NCBI GenBank assembly: GCA_031278935.1
Contig: JAITJK010000223.1
Location: forward strand, 1 to 7,905
DNA length: 7,905 nt
From: Spirochaetaceae bacterium
Lineage (GTDB): Bacteria > Spirochaetota > Spirochaetia > Treponematales > Breznakiellaceae
Reading direction: 5' to 3'
Part shown: positions 1 to 5,035 of the stretch, piece by piece
How positions within the stretch are numbered: the first letter of the stretch is position 1
Layout of the letters: each line of letters starts with the position of its first letter
Notes under the pieces: model-generated
Told to the model about the DNA's origin: nothing
The model's input: the letters and a program-made list of their open reading frames with translations, nothing else
The model's database searches: none
Position numbers and translations under genes: made by a program

Positions 1-2
1 CG

Positions 3-125
3 TTGGGCCCGAATATTATGGGAAGGCCGTTTAAGCTCATGAATGGAGCGTTGAGCAATGTAGATATTGATATGGTCATGCAAGTATCAAACTTTTTACC
101 AATCGATTTGAGGTACTCATCCTAG
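3..125 (+). CDS. C-terminal end of an unidentified protein (5' end outside the window)
   Basis: An open frame enters from the left edge and stops at TAG 123-125, giving about 40 residues. It includes the stretches GRPFKLMNGALSNVDIDMV and SNFLPIDLRYSS, which read like ordinary soluble protein sequence, mixed polar and hydrophobic without low complexity. I do not recognise the family. The complementary minus frame is also open here in the same codon register, so strand assignment rests only on the more protein-like plus translation. The stop overlaps the 3' end of the small minus-strand gene by 9 bp, a convergent arrangement. The base composition is more AT-rich than the leu cluster. The alternative is that it is a chance open frame at the edge. 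Confidence 0.35.
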   Translation: MGPNIMGRPFKLMNGALSNVDIDMVMQVSNFLPIDLRYSS

Positions 126-289
126 AAACCTCTGATCAGCAACAAGAATGCGGTTCAATTTATTGAACAGGCCATCATTTACGTAAACCCAGAGGCGGTT
201 GGATTTTTCCGTGGACTCAAGTAGAACGGACTGATCGACGGTGTTGACGCTCACCACACGTCCGGTCAGTTTGAGAACTTTTTATACAT
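117..289 (-). pseudogene. Small gene, frameshifted in an A5 run just after its start
   Basis: On the minus strand ATG (287-289) follows a good ribosome-binding site (AAAGGAGG, 6 nt upstream). As written the frame reads MYKKFSN and stops. One extra A in the A5 run (plus-strand T5, 279-283) would give about 57 residues: MYKKVLKLTGRVVSVNTVDQ, continuing SVLLESTEKSNRLWVYVND and ending ADQRFLG before TGA at 117-119. The restored product looks protein-like, with alternating beta-type segments and a KLTGRVVSVN start suggestive of a small beta-barrel, but I cannot name a family. It could be a genuine frameshift mutation, slippage at the A-run, a homopolymer sequencing error, or a shorter protein starting at an internal GTG. 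An SD this good with a clean restored frame argues that a gene is or was here. Confidence 0.4.
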
Positions 290-494
290 GCCGCGCCTCC
301 TTTCTCAGTATGATAGTTGTCAGGCACAGGATCATGGATTACCGATATTTGGCGCTTATACTCTTTTTAAATGCATCAGGAAAAGCCGGTACTAAGGCTA
401 TCGCCGAGCCTCCAGCAACTCCACAAACCACCCTCGCTGATGAATACGCTGACCGCCTTACCGTGTCCCGGAGCTTCCGGGGCAGGACCAGGTT
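290..494. other. Stretch with no supported gene
   Basis: No gene can be supported. Two mirror-image frames are open. On plus, a frame with an ATG at 334 runs to TAA 496-498. On minus, a frame continues directly in register after the TAG (495-497) of the small cysteine-rich protein and runs about 50 codons without a good start codon, including AYSSARVVCGVAGGSAIAL. Neither has a clear ribosome-binding site and neither matches a family I know. A perfect 6-bp inverted repeat (CCCGGA, 3-nt loop, TCCGGG; 467-481) lies just after the end of the leu cluster. It lacks a T-run on either side, so it is at best a weak transcript-end hairpin. Confidence 0.3.
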
Positions 495-680
495 CTAAGA
501 CGGCTTCCCGTGAAACACTGGGCAGTGGCGACCGGTAGCTAAAAACACCTCCCGGGCAGGGATGGTCTGGCTCTTGATGCCGAACACCCCGCAGCAATGG
601 GGGTACGCCGGTTCCCAGGTCAGTTTGTAGTGCAGGCATTTAAGACAATCCGGGAGCCCCTGTGGCTTATCCCGCTCCAT
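495..680 (-). CDS. Small cysteine-rich protein of the family often labelled 'uracil-DNA glycosylase'
   Basis: This is a 61-residue protein whose biochemical role is not established. Visible pattern: C12-x2-C15-x-H17-Y18, then TWEPAYPHCCGVFGIKS (residues 21-37), then a late ATGRHCPVF. This spacing (CxxCxxY, TW-P-FP-C--FG-KS, P, SG--C--F) matches a short conserved family I recall from many Gram-negative bacteria. Members are frequently annotated as uracil-DNA glycosylase although they are far too short to be that enzyme. The cysteines and histidine suggest a metal-binding knuckle, which is inference. The ATG at 678-680 is the natural start, and an AAAGAG stretch about 8 nt upstream is a modest SD. 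The gene begins 21 bp after the leuD stop on the same strand, so it is probably the last gene of the regulator-leuC-leuD transcript. Confidence 0.75.
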   Translation of the reverse strand: MERDKPQGLPDCLKCLHYKLTWEPAYPHCCGVFGIKSQTIPAREVFLATGRHCPVFHGKPS

Positions 681-701
681 ACCCGTGCTCTTTGAGAAAA
701 A

Positions 702-1226
702 TCAATACCGGGCCGCAGCGTACTCTACCCAGCCGCCGGCTTTTACCAGAGCCCGCTCAAAGTCCTTGAGAACCAAGGGGAAGGAGCGCCCTTTATCCCC
801 GGCGGTAACCTGTAAGGCCCCGGCCTTGAGATCCACCTCAAGGGTGGTCTTGGCCCCGGCAAATTCCCGGAACAGCAGGTCTAGGCTCGCCGGGGGAAGC
901 TCCGCAGCGATCATCCCGCAGTTGTACATATTTTGCCGGAAGATGCGGGCAAAACTTTCCGCAATGACGATATGGATCCCCTTGGCTTCCAAGGCCCAGG
1001 GAGCGTGTTCCCGGGAACTGCCGCAACCGAAGTTCGCCCGGCTCACAATTACCCCGATTCCTGCGGTATCCCGGGCCGGTTCAAAGCCCGGAATCTTCAA
1101 GTCTTCTAAGAGATAGGGCTTAAGGGCCTCTTTGGTATGCTCGGTTAGGTATTTGGCCGGAATAATTTCATCGGTGTTAATATCGCTGCGGTCTAAAAAC
1201 AACACGGTACCGCCGAATGTTTTCAT
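702..1226 (-). CDS. leuD: 3-isopropylmalate dehydratase small subunit (LeuD2/HACN-type)
   Basis: This is the swivel-domain partner of the hydro-lyase encoded just upstream. Together they would isomerise 2-isopropylmalate to 3-isopropylmalate in leucine synthesis, in the cytoplasm. At 174 residues it has the length of the short LeuD2 class. Motifs seen: D15-INTDEIIPAKYL-27, the active-site loop NFGCGSSREHAP at 65-76 (GSSRE contacts substrate in the aconitase superfamily), and SFARIFRQN at 91-99. The start ATG has a strong SD (GGAGGAGAGGAG) in the 21-bp gap after leuC. The substrate-recognition loop reads YLTEH. In methanogen homologues this loop discriminates isopropylmalate from homoaconitate, so the specificity (isopropylmalate, citramalate-derived or dimethylmalate substrate) is not settled by sequence alone. 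No leuA or leuB is visible nearby. Confidence 0.88.
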   Translation of the reverse strand: MKTFGGTVLFLDRSDINTDEIIPAKYLTEHTKEALKPYLLEDLKIPGFEPARDTAGIGVIVSRANFGCGSSREHAPWALEAKGIHIVIAESFARIFRQNMYNCGMIAAELPPASLDLLFREFAGAKTTLEVDLKAGALQVTAGDKGRSFPLVLKDFERALVKAGGWVEYAAARY

Positions 1227-1247
1227 TATAACTCCTCTCCTCCCGGT

Positions 1248-2543
1248 TTATGGAAGGTCTTCAGGGCTTCCAAGGCGCCCCAGAATCGCCGTAGCCGCCG
1301 CGCTGGCGGGGCTCATAAGATGTACCATGCCGCCTTTACCCATGCGGCCGTAAAAGTTGCGGTTCGTCGTCGCTGCACACACCTCCCCGGGAGCCAGCAC
1401 CCCGTTGGACATACCCAGACAAGCGCCGCAGGTGGGATTCGTGACGCAGAAGCCCGCCTCGTGGAAGCAGGCGATAAGCCCCTCCTTGAGGGCCTGGGCA
1501 TACACCGCAGGAGTGGCCGGGGCGAGAATAGCCCGGACCTGGGGGCTGATCCGCCGGCCTTGCAGCACCTGGGCCGCTTCCCGCAGGTCCTCTATGCGCC
1601 CGTTGGTACAGGACCCGATATAGACCTGATCCACCGGTGTACCTCGTAATTCTCGGATGGATTTGACCTGATCCGGTTTATACCCCACCGTAGCCAGGGG
1701 CTCAAGATCCGAGCAATCCAGGCTGACCGTACTAGCGTAGGGGGCGTCGTCATCGCTCCACCATGTCTTAAAGGCCGCTAAAGCCGCCTCCTTGGTTTCA
1801 TAGGTCTTGTCTCCTTCCGGGCCGATGAAGGGCCACAGGTAGTCCAGGGTAGTCTGGTCCGGCATACACACCCCGGAGGTGGCCCCGGCTTCAACCGCCA
1901 TGTTGCACACCGTCATCCTGCCCTCCATGCTCAAGGTGTCCAGCACGGGTCCCCGGAATTCCATCACCCTATCGGTGGCTCCAGCAACCCCAACGCGGGC
2001 AATCACCGCGAGGATCAGGTCCTTGGCAAAAACCCCGGCCTTGAGGGCGCCGGTCAAGTCTACCCGTAAGGTTTCGGGCTTCTTAAAGGCGCAGACTCCC
2101 TTAAGAATCCCCACTTCCAGGTCCGTGGTTCCGACCCCTGCGGCAAAAGCGCCGAACGCGCCGTGAGTGCAGGTATGGCTGTCCCCCATGATGACCGTAT
2201 AACCGGGCCGGACAAAGCCTTTCTCTGGGAATAAAGCGTGGCAGACCCCGTTTTGGCCTATGTCGAAGAAGTCCTTAATCCCTTGCCGCCGGGCCCAATC
2301 CCGGAGGATCTTCCCCTGTTCCGCCGTCTTGGAATCCTTGGCGGGACTCACGTGGTCTATCACTACCTTGATCTTCTCAGGATCAAAGACCCGGTCCAAG
2401 TTCTTGCTCACCAGGTCGTTAATGGCAATGGGCGTGGTAATTTCGTGGCAAAACACCCGATCCAATCGCAGCACCCAGGTTTCCCCAAAGGGCCGGTCCG
2501 CCACATGGGCGTCAAATATTTTCTCCGCTAGGGTTCTCCCCAT
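1248..2543 (-). CDS. leuC: 3-isopropylmalate dehydratase large subunit (LeuC2/HACN-type)
   Basis: This is the iron-sulfur subunit of an aconitase-family hydro-lyase, 431 residues, the usual size for the two-subunit LeuC2 class. Seen in the sequence: DHVSPAKD at 63-70, MGDSHTCTHGAFGAF at 119-133, IGSCTNGRIEDL at 309-320 and NPTCGACLGM at 369-378. The three [4Fe-4S] ligands are C312, C372 and C375. ATTNRNFYGRMG at 391-402 is the conserved C-terminal active-site loop. The first visible function is the catalytic half of 2-to-3-isopropylmalate isomerisation. Homoaconitase and 2,3-dimethylmalate dehydratase share all these motifs and cannot be excluded. The start ATG has a strong SD (GAGGAGG, 5 nt upstream). 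It lies 45 bp downstream of the XRE-cupin regulator on the same strand, so the pair with leuD is probably under that regulator. No residues are missing and there is no frameshift. Confidence 0.92.
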   Translation of the reverse strand: MGRTLAEKIFDAHVADRPFGETWVLRLDRVFCHEITTPIAINDLVSKNLDRVFDPEKIKVVIDHVSPAKDSKTAEQGKILRDWARRQGIKDFFDIGQNGVCHALFPEKGFVRPGYTVIMGDSHTCTHGAFGAFAAGVGTTDLEVGILKGVCAFKKPETLRVDLTGALKAGVFAKDLILAVIARVGVAGATDRVMEFRGPVLDTLSMEGRMTVCNMAVEAGATSGVCMPDQTTLDYLWPFIGPEGDKTYETKEAALAAFKTWWSDDDAPYASTVSLDCSDLEPLATVGYKPDQVKSIRELRGTPVDQVYIGSCTNGRIEDLREAAQVLQGRRISPQVRAILAPATPAVYAQALKEGLIACFHEAGFCVTNPTCGACLGMSNGVLAPGEVCAATTNRNFYGRMGKGGMVHLMSPASAAATAILGRLGSPEDLP

Positions 2544-2571
2544 ATATACCTCCTCTCGTTATGTCGTCATG

Positions 2572-2594
2572 GCCTAGGCGCCGCGCCCCTAGGC
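2572..2594 (-). promoter_or_regulatory. Hairpin between regulator and leuC, overlapping the regulator stop codon
   Basis: A perfect 7-bp inverted repeat, GCCTAGG / CCTAGGC, flanks a 9-nt GC-rich loop. On the minus strand the first arm contains the regulator's TAG stop (2589-2591). There is no T-run after it, so it is not a classical intrinsic terminator. It could damp read-through from the regulator into leuC, or protect mRNA ends to set different expression of the two cistrons. Confidence 0.45.
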
Positions 2595-3179
2595 TTTGCC
2601 CAGGATGCCCTTGGGCGGGGAAATGATCCAAAGGACCCGCAGCACTTCCCCCCCCCTATTGGCCAGTACGTGGGGCGCGTCAGACCGGAAACTGATGGAA
2701 TCCCCCGGTGCAAGGTCATAGGTATGGTTTCCTAGGCTCAAGGCCCCCTCCCCAGCTTCCACCATCCCCAGTTCCCAGCCCTGATGACCATATTCGGTAC
2801 TACCGGTTTGGGCCCCCGGCTCCAGGGTAATGCAGTAGGCCTCAATGCCCCCCAGATGCTCCGACCCGGCAAGCTGGGCCAGCCGTTCATAGCGAACCCC
2901 TGGCTTGGTGAAGGAAAGCCGTTCATGGCGTTTCGTGATCTGCACCGCCCGGTTCCGCCTGAAATCCGCAAAGAGATAGGCCAGGTCCATATCCAAGGCC
3001 TCGGCCACCGCCAAAAGGGTATCTAACGCGGGAGAAACCCGGTTCCGCTCAATCTGAGACACCAGGCTTTCACTCACCCCGGCCCGGTCCGCCACTTCCC
3101 GCAAGGTCAGGGACCGCCGTTCCCGAAAGGCCCGTATTTTTTCCCCAAAAGGTTCTATCGAATAGGACATACGCTTCAA
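2589..3179 (-). CDS. XRE-family regulator with C-terminal cupin sensor domain
   Basis: This is a DNA-binding regulator of 196 residues from a TTG start at 3179, or 193 from the ATG at 3170. Residues 12-66 form an HTH_XRE domain (FGEKIRAFRERRSLTLREVA, then SESLVSQIERNRVSPALDTL). Residues 112-185 form a small beta-barrel cupin, with Y130-GHQGWE-136, GEGALSLGNHTYDL and PGDSISFRSDAPH ending at H170. Regulators of this build usually sense a small metabolite in the cupin and control adjacent metabolic genes, so leuCD immediately downstream are the likely targets. Start choice: the TTG has AGGT 5 nt upstream and the ATG has only a weak SD, but the operator palindrome overlaps the TTG. A G9 run (plus-strand C9, 2648-2656) encodes RGG at about 175-177, so slippage would change only the last 20 residues. 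The ligand is unknown. Confidence 0.88.
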   Translation of the reverse strand: MKRMSYSIEPFGEKIRAFRERRSLTLREVADRAGVSESLVSQIERNRVSPALDTLLAVAEALDMDLAYLFADFRRNRAVQITKRHERLSFTKPGVRYERLAQLAGSEHLGGIEAYCITLEPGAQTGSTEYGHQGWELGMVEAGEGALSLGNHTYDLAPGDSISFRSDAPHVLANRGGEVLRVLWIISPPKGILGKA

Positions 3180-3221
3180 ACTTTACCTATACTCTACTCT
3201 ATACAGTATACCTAAAGTTTG
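3177..3221. promoter_or_regulatory. Long palindromic operator, probable autoregulatory site
   Basis: The arms are CAAACTTTACCTATACT (3177-3193) and AGTATACCTAAAGTTTG (3205-3221), separated by 11 nt. They are inverted copies matching at 15 of 17 positions, and the outermost 9 bp are perfect. A nested short palindrome TATACAGTATA sits at 3200-3210. The right arm contains the -10 element of the regulator promoter, and the left arm covers the early transcript up to the TTG start codon. A dimeric XRE protein bound here would block transcription of its own operon. It may also affect the divergent plus-strand promoter about 30 bp away. Confidence 0.65.
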
Positions 3222-3234
3222 AGAACCAGGTCAA
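3205..3234 (-). promoter_or_regulatory. Promoter of the regulator-leuCD cluster
   Basis: On the minus strand, TTGACC (3229-3234) is followed after 18 bp by TATACT (3205-3210), a sigma-70-type promoter with 5 of 6 matches at both elements. Predicted transcription starts near 3198, about 20-30 nt before the regulator start codon. The -10 lies inside the operator palindrome. Confidence 0.6.
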
Positions 3235-3251
3235 GGGTCGCCCGTACAATA

Positions 3252-3281
3252 TTGCCACGTACCGCCGATATAGGGTATGTT
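3252..3281 (+). promoter_or_regulatory. Probable promoter of the 79-residue gene and dapL
   Basis: TTGCCA (3252-3257), an 18-bp spacer and TATGTT (3276-3281) fit a moderate sigma-70 promoter. Transcription would start about 25 nt before the ATG at 3313. It is divergent from the regulator promoter, with the two -35 elements about 18 bp apart. Confidence 0.4.
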
Positions 3282-3312
3282 TTTTCTACAGTTTCCTTAT
3301 AAAGGAGTTACT

Positions 3313-3552
3313 ATGCCGGAACCAGCAAAACGGGACCCCAAGGCCCCCCAATTTCTTGACATTACCATAAAGGACAACAATGGCAAGGTATGGTCCACCA
3401 TTTATGCCCAAGCAAAGGATTTTTCCACCGGTTCGGTGGGATATTACGCTTCCGATAAAGTTACCAATCCGGAAAGCGCGGAACGCTACCAATGTAGCTT
3501 GAGTTTTACCCTCATCGGTTCGAAACCGGGGAAAGAATCCTCAAAAAATTAG
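3313..3552 (+). CDS. Conserved-looking small protein of unknown function, upstream of dapL
   Basis: This is a 79-residue hydrophilic protein with no signal peptide or membrane segment. I chose the ATG at 3313 because AAAGGAG lies 6 nt upstream. An ATG at 3277 has no SD and overlaps the predicted promoter. The N-terminus is charged and proline-rich (MPEPAKRDPKAPQ). It is followed by FLDITIKDNNGKVWSTIYAQ, KDFSTGSVGYYASDK, an ERYQCSLSFTLIGSK strand and a lysine-rich tail. The alternating pattern suggests a small all-beta fold, possibly OB-like, but I cannot name the family. It ends 19 bp before dapL and almost certainly shares its transcript. Coding quality is clear: good SD, sensible composition and no overlap with competing genes. 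Confidence 0.75.
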   Translation: MPEPAKRDPKAPQFLDITIKDNNGKVWSTIYAQAKDFSTGSVGYYASDKVTNPESAERYQCSLSFTLIGSKPGKESSKN

Positions 3553-3571
3553 TCTTAAGAGGAGGAGCAGT

Positions 3572-4774
3572 ATGATAAGCAGAAATCCGGGTATAGCACA
3601 CCTGAAAGCGGGGTATCTTTTCCCTGAAATCGCCAAGCGGCGCGCAGCTTTTGCCAAGGAGCATCCGGAAGCGAAGATCATCAGCCTGGGGGTGGGAAAC
3701 ACCACCGAGCCCATCCTGCCCCATATCAACCGGGGTCTTATGGAAGCCGCCCGGCGGCTCGGTACGGTGGAAGGGTATTCAGGGTACAGCGACGAGGGTC
3801 TCGAGAGCTTACGGGAACGGATAAGCCAGGTGTTTTACCACGGTCAATTCACGCCGTCGGAAATCTTTATCTCCGACGGGGCCAAGTGCGATATAGGCCG
3901 GCTACAGCTCCTCTTCGGCGCCCGGACCGAGGTGGCCGTGCAGGACCCGTCCTACCCGGTGTACGTGGACGGCTCGGTCCTCATCGGCGCGGCGGGCCCG
4001 TGGTCCGGAACTGGATACCAGGGGATTCGGTACCTGCCCTGTACGGCGGCGAACGGCTATTTCCCGGATCTGTCCCTCCTCCCGGAGAAGGGGCTCTTTT
4101 ATTTCTGTTCCCCTAACAACCCCACAGGGGCTACGGCCACCCGGGAACAGCTTGGCGCTTTAGTGAGCGCCGCCCGGCAAAAGGGGACGCTTATCGTGTT
4201 CGACGCAGCCTACAGCGAATACATTCGGAACAGCGCCTTACCCAAGAGCATCTTCGAGATTCCTGAGGCCCGTACTTGCGCGATTGAGGTGAATTCCTTC
4301 TCGAAATCCGCGGGTTTTACCGGGGTGCGTCTGGGCTGGACGGTGGTTCCCCAGGAGCTGACCTATGGGGGGGGTGAAAAGGTCAATGCCGACTGGGGTC
4401 GGGTCTGCGGCACGATCTTCAATGGGGCGTCGAACATTGCCCAGGGCGGGGGATTAGCCGCTCTGGAACCGGAGGGGCTTAAGGAGATGCGGGAATTAAC
4501 GGATTTTTACCTAGGCAATGCGAAACTCATTCGGTCCGCCCTGCAAGGATTGGGAATTTCCTGCGTCGGCGGGGATGAGTCCCCCTACATCTGGGCCCAT
4601 TTCCCGGGCCGGGACAGTTGGGAGGTGTTTTCCGAGATTCTGGAACGGTGTCAGGTCGTAACTACTCCAGGTTCAGGATTCGGCCCGGCGGGGCAGAGCT
4701 TTATACGGTTCTCCGCTTTTGGCCACCGGCCGGCGGTTGAAGAAGCCTGTGAACGCCTAAGCCACCTATCCTAG
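3572..4774 (+). CDS. dapL: LL-diaminopimelate aminotransferase
   Basis: This PLP enzyme converts tetrahydrodipicolinate plus glutamate directly to LL-diaminopimelate, bypassing the succinyl or acetyl branch of lysine and peptidoglycan precursor synthesis. It is cytoplasmic. At 400 residues it is close to the usual DapL length (about 400-410). Class I aminotransferase features: LGVGNTTEP at 39-47, GYSGYSDEGLESLRERI at 68-84, ISDGAKCDIGRLQ at 100-112 (highly typical of DapL), SPNNPTG at 180-186, D211-AAY-214 for the PLP pyridine, NSFSKSAGFTGVRLGW at 241-256 with Schiff-base K245, and FIRF with substrate-binding R379. The start has a strong SD (GAGGAGG). It lies 19 bp after the 79-residue gene in an apparent two-gene operon divergent from leuCD. 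A G8 run (4367-4374) encodes GGG at residues 266-268 and is a possible slippage site. Confidence 0.93.
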   Translation: MISRNPGIAHLKAGYLFPEIAKRRAAFAKEHPEAKIISLGVGNTTEPILPHINRGLMEAARRLGTVEGYSGYSDEGLESLRERISQVFYHGQFTPSEIFISDGAKCDIGRLQLLFGARTEVAVQDPSYPVYVDGSVLIGAAGPWSGTGYQGIRYLPCTAANGYFPDLSLLPEKGLFYFCSPNNPTGATATREQLGALVSAARQKGTLIVFDAAYSEYIRNSALPKSIFEIPEARTCAIEVNSFSKSAGFTGVRLGWTVVPQELTYGGGEKVNADWGRVCGTIFNGASNIAQGGGLAALEPEGLKEMRELTDFYLGNAKLIRSALQGLGISCVGGDESPYIWAHFPGRDSWEVFSEILERCQVVTTPGSGFGPAGQSFIRFSAFGHRPAVEEACERLSHLS

Positions 4775-4787
4775 AGCTTTCTCTAGG
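4770..4787 (+). terminator. Hairpin at the end of dapL
   Basis: A perfect 7-bp stem, CCTAGAG / CTCTAGG, with a CTTT loop. The dapL TAG stop (4772-4774) lies in the first arm. No T-run follows on either strand, so it is a weak or Rho-assisted terminator at best. It also lies between the convergent dapL and tRNA-Val transcripts and could act on both. Confidence 0.4.
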
Positions 4788-4854
4788 CTCAGGAGGAAGG
4801 TCGTATTGAGGGAAAATATACGGTAAGGGAACACACTGACTGGTAGGTCTCAAA

Positions 4855-4926
4855 TGGACGATACTGGATTTGAACCAGTGACTTCTACCGTGTGAAGGTA
4901 GCACTCTCCCGCTGAGTTAATCGTCC
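4855..4926 (-). tRNA. tRNA-Val (anticodon CAC)
   Basis: A full cloverleaf can be drawn on the minus strand, 72 nt including the discriminator A. The acceptor stem is GGACGAT/ATCGTCC (perfect 7 bp). T8 and A9 are followed by D-arm ACTC/GAGT with a GG-containing loop. The anticodon stem is CTACC/GGTAG with loop TTCACAC, so the anticodon is CAC (codon GUG). The variable loop is AAGTC. The T-arm is ACTGG-TTCAAAT-CCAGT. The 3' CCA is not encoded (TTT follows the discriminator), so it must be added by tRNA nucleotidyltransferase. It is a lone tRNA between dapL and glycerate kinase, convergent with dapL. Confidence 0.95.
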
Positions 4927-4943
4927 TCAATACCTCTATACAT

Positions 4944-4973
4944 AACATACCACTTATGCATCGGGGATGTCAA
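4944..4973 (-). promoter_or_regulatory. Promoter of tRNA-Val
   Basis: On the minus strand, a perfect TTGACA (4968-4973) is followed after 18 bp by TATGTT (4944-4949). The predicted start is about 10 nt before the mature tRNA 5' end at 4926. This is the strongest -35 box in the window. Confidence 0.65.
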
Positions 4974-4988
4974 GAGGGCGATAGGATA

Positions 4989-5018
4989 ATTACGCGGAGC
5001 GAAGCGGCGAAGCAATCT
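4989..5018. repeat. REP-like dispersed palindromic element
   Basis: The 30 bp contain two GCGAAGC heptads (4999-5005 and 5007-5013) and imperfect outer arms ATTAC...GCAAT. It closely resembles the short intergenic element with core GAGCGAAGCG...CGAAGCAAT that I recall as dispersed in many unrelated bacterial genomes, differing at only a few positions. It lies just downstream of the glycerate kinase stop (minus strand), the usual intergenic 3'-end location for such elements. Confidence 0.6.
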
Positions 5019-5035
5019 AGCCGAGGCCTTCCTTC

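Noticed and set aside
467..481. Intrinsic terminator of the leu cluster
   Set aside because: A short 6-bp stem with no T-run on the transcribed strand; kept only as a hairpin in an unassigned stretch.
495..680. Uracil-DNA glycosylase function
   Set aside because: At 61 residues it lacks every catalytic motif of glycosylases; the label commonly given to this family is not supported by sequence.
1320..1649. Open frames of about 90-110 codons antisense to leuC
   Set aside because: They are shadows of leuC, whose Fe-S and active-site motifs are intact on the other strand.
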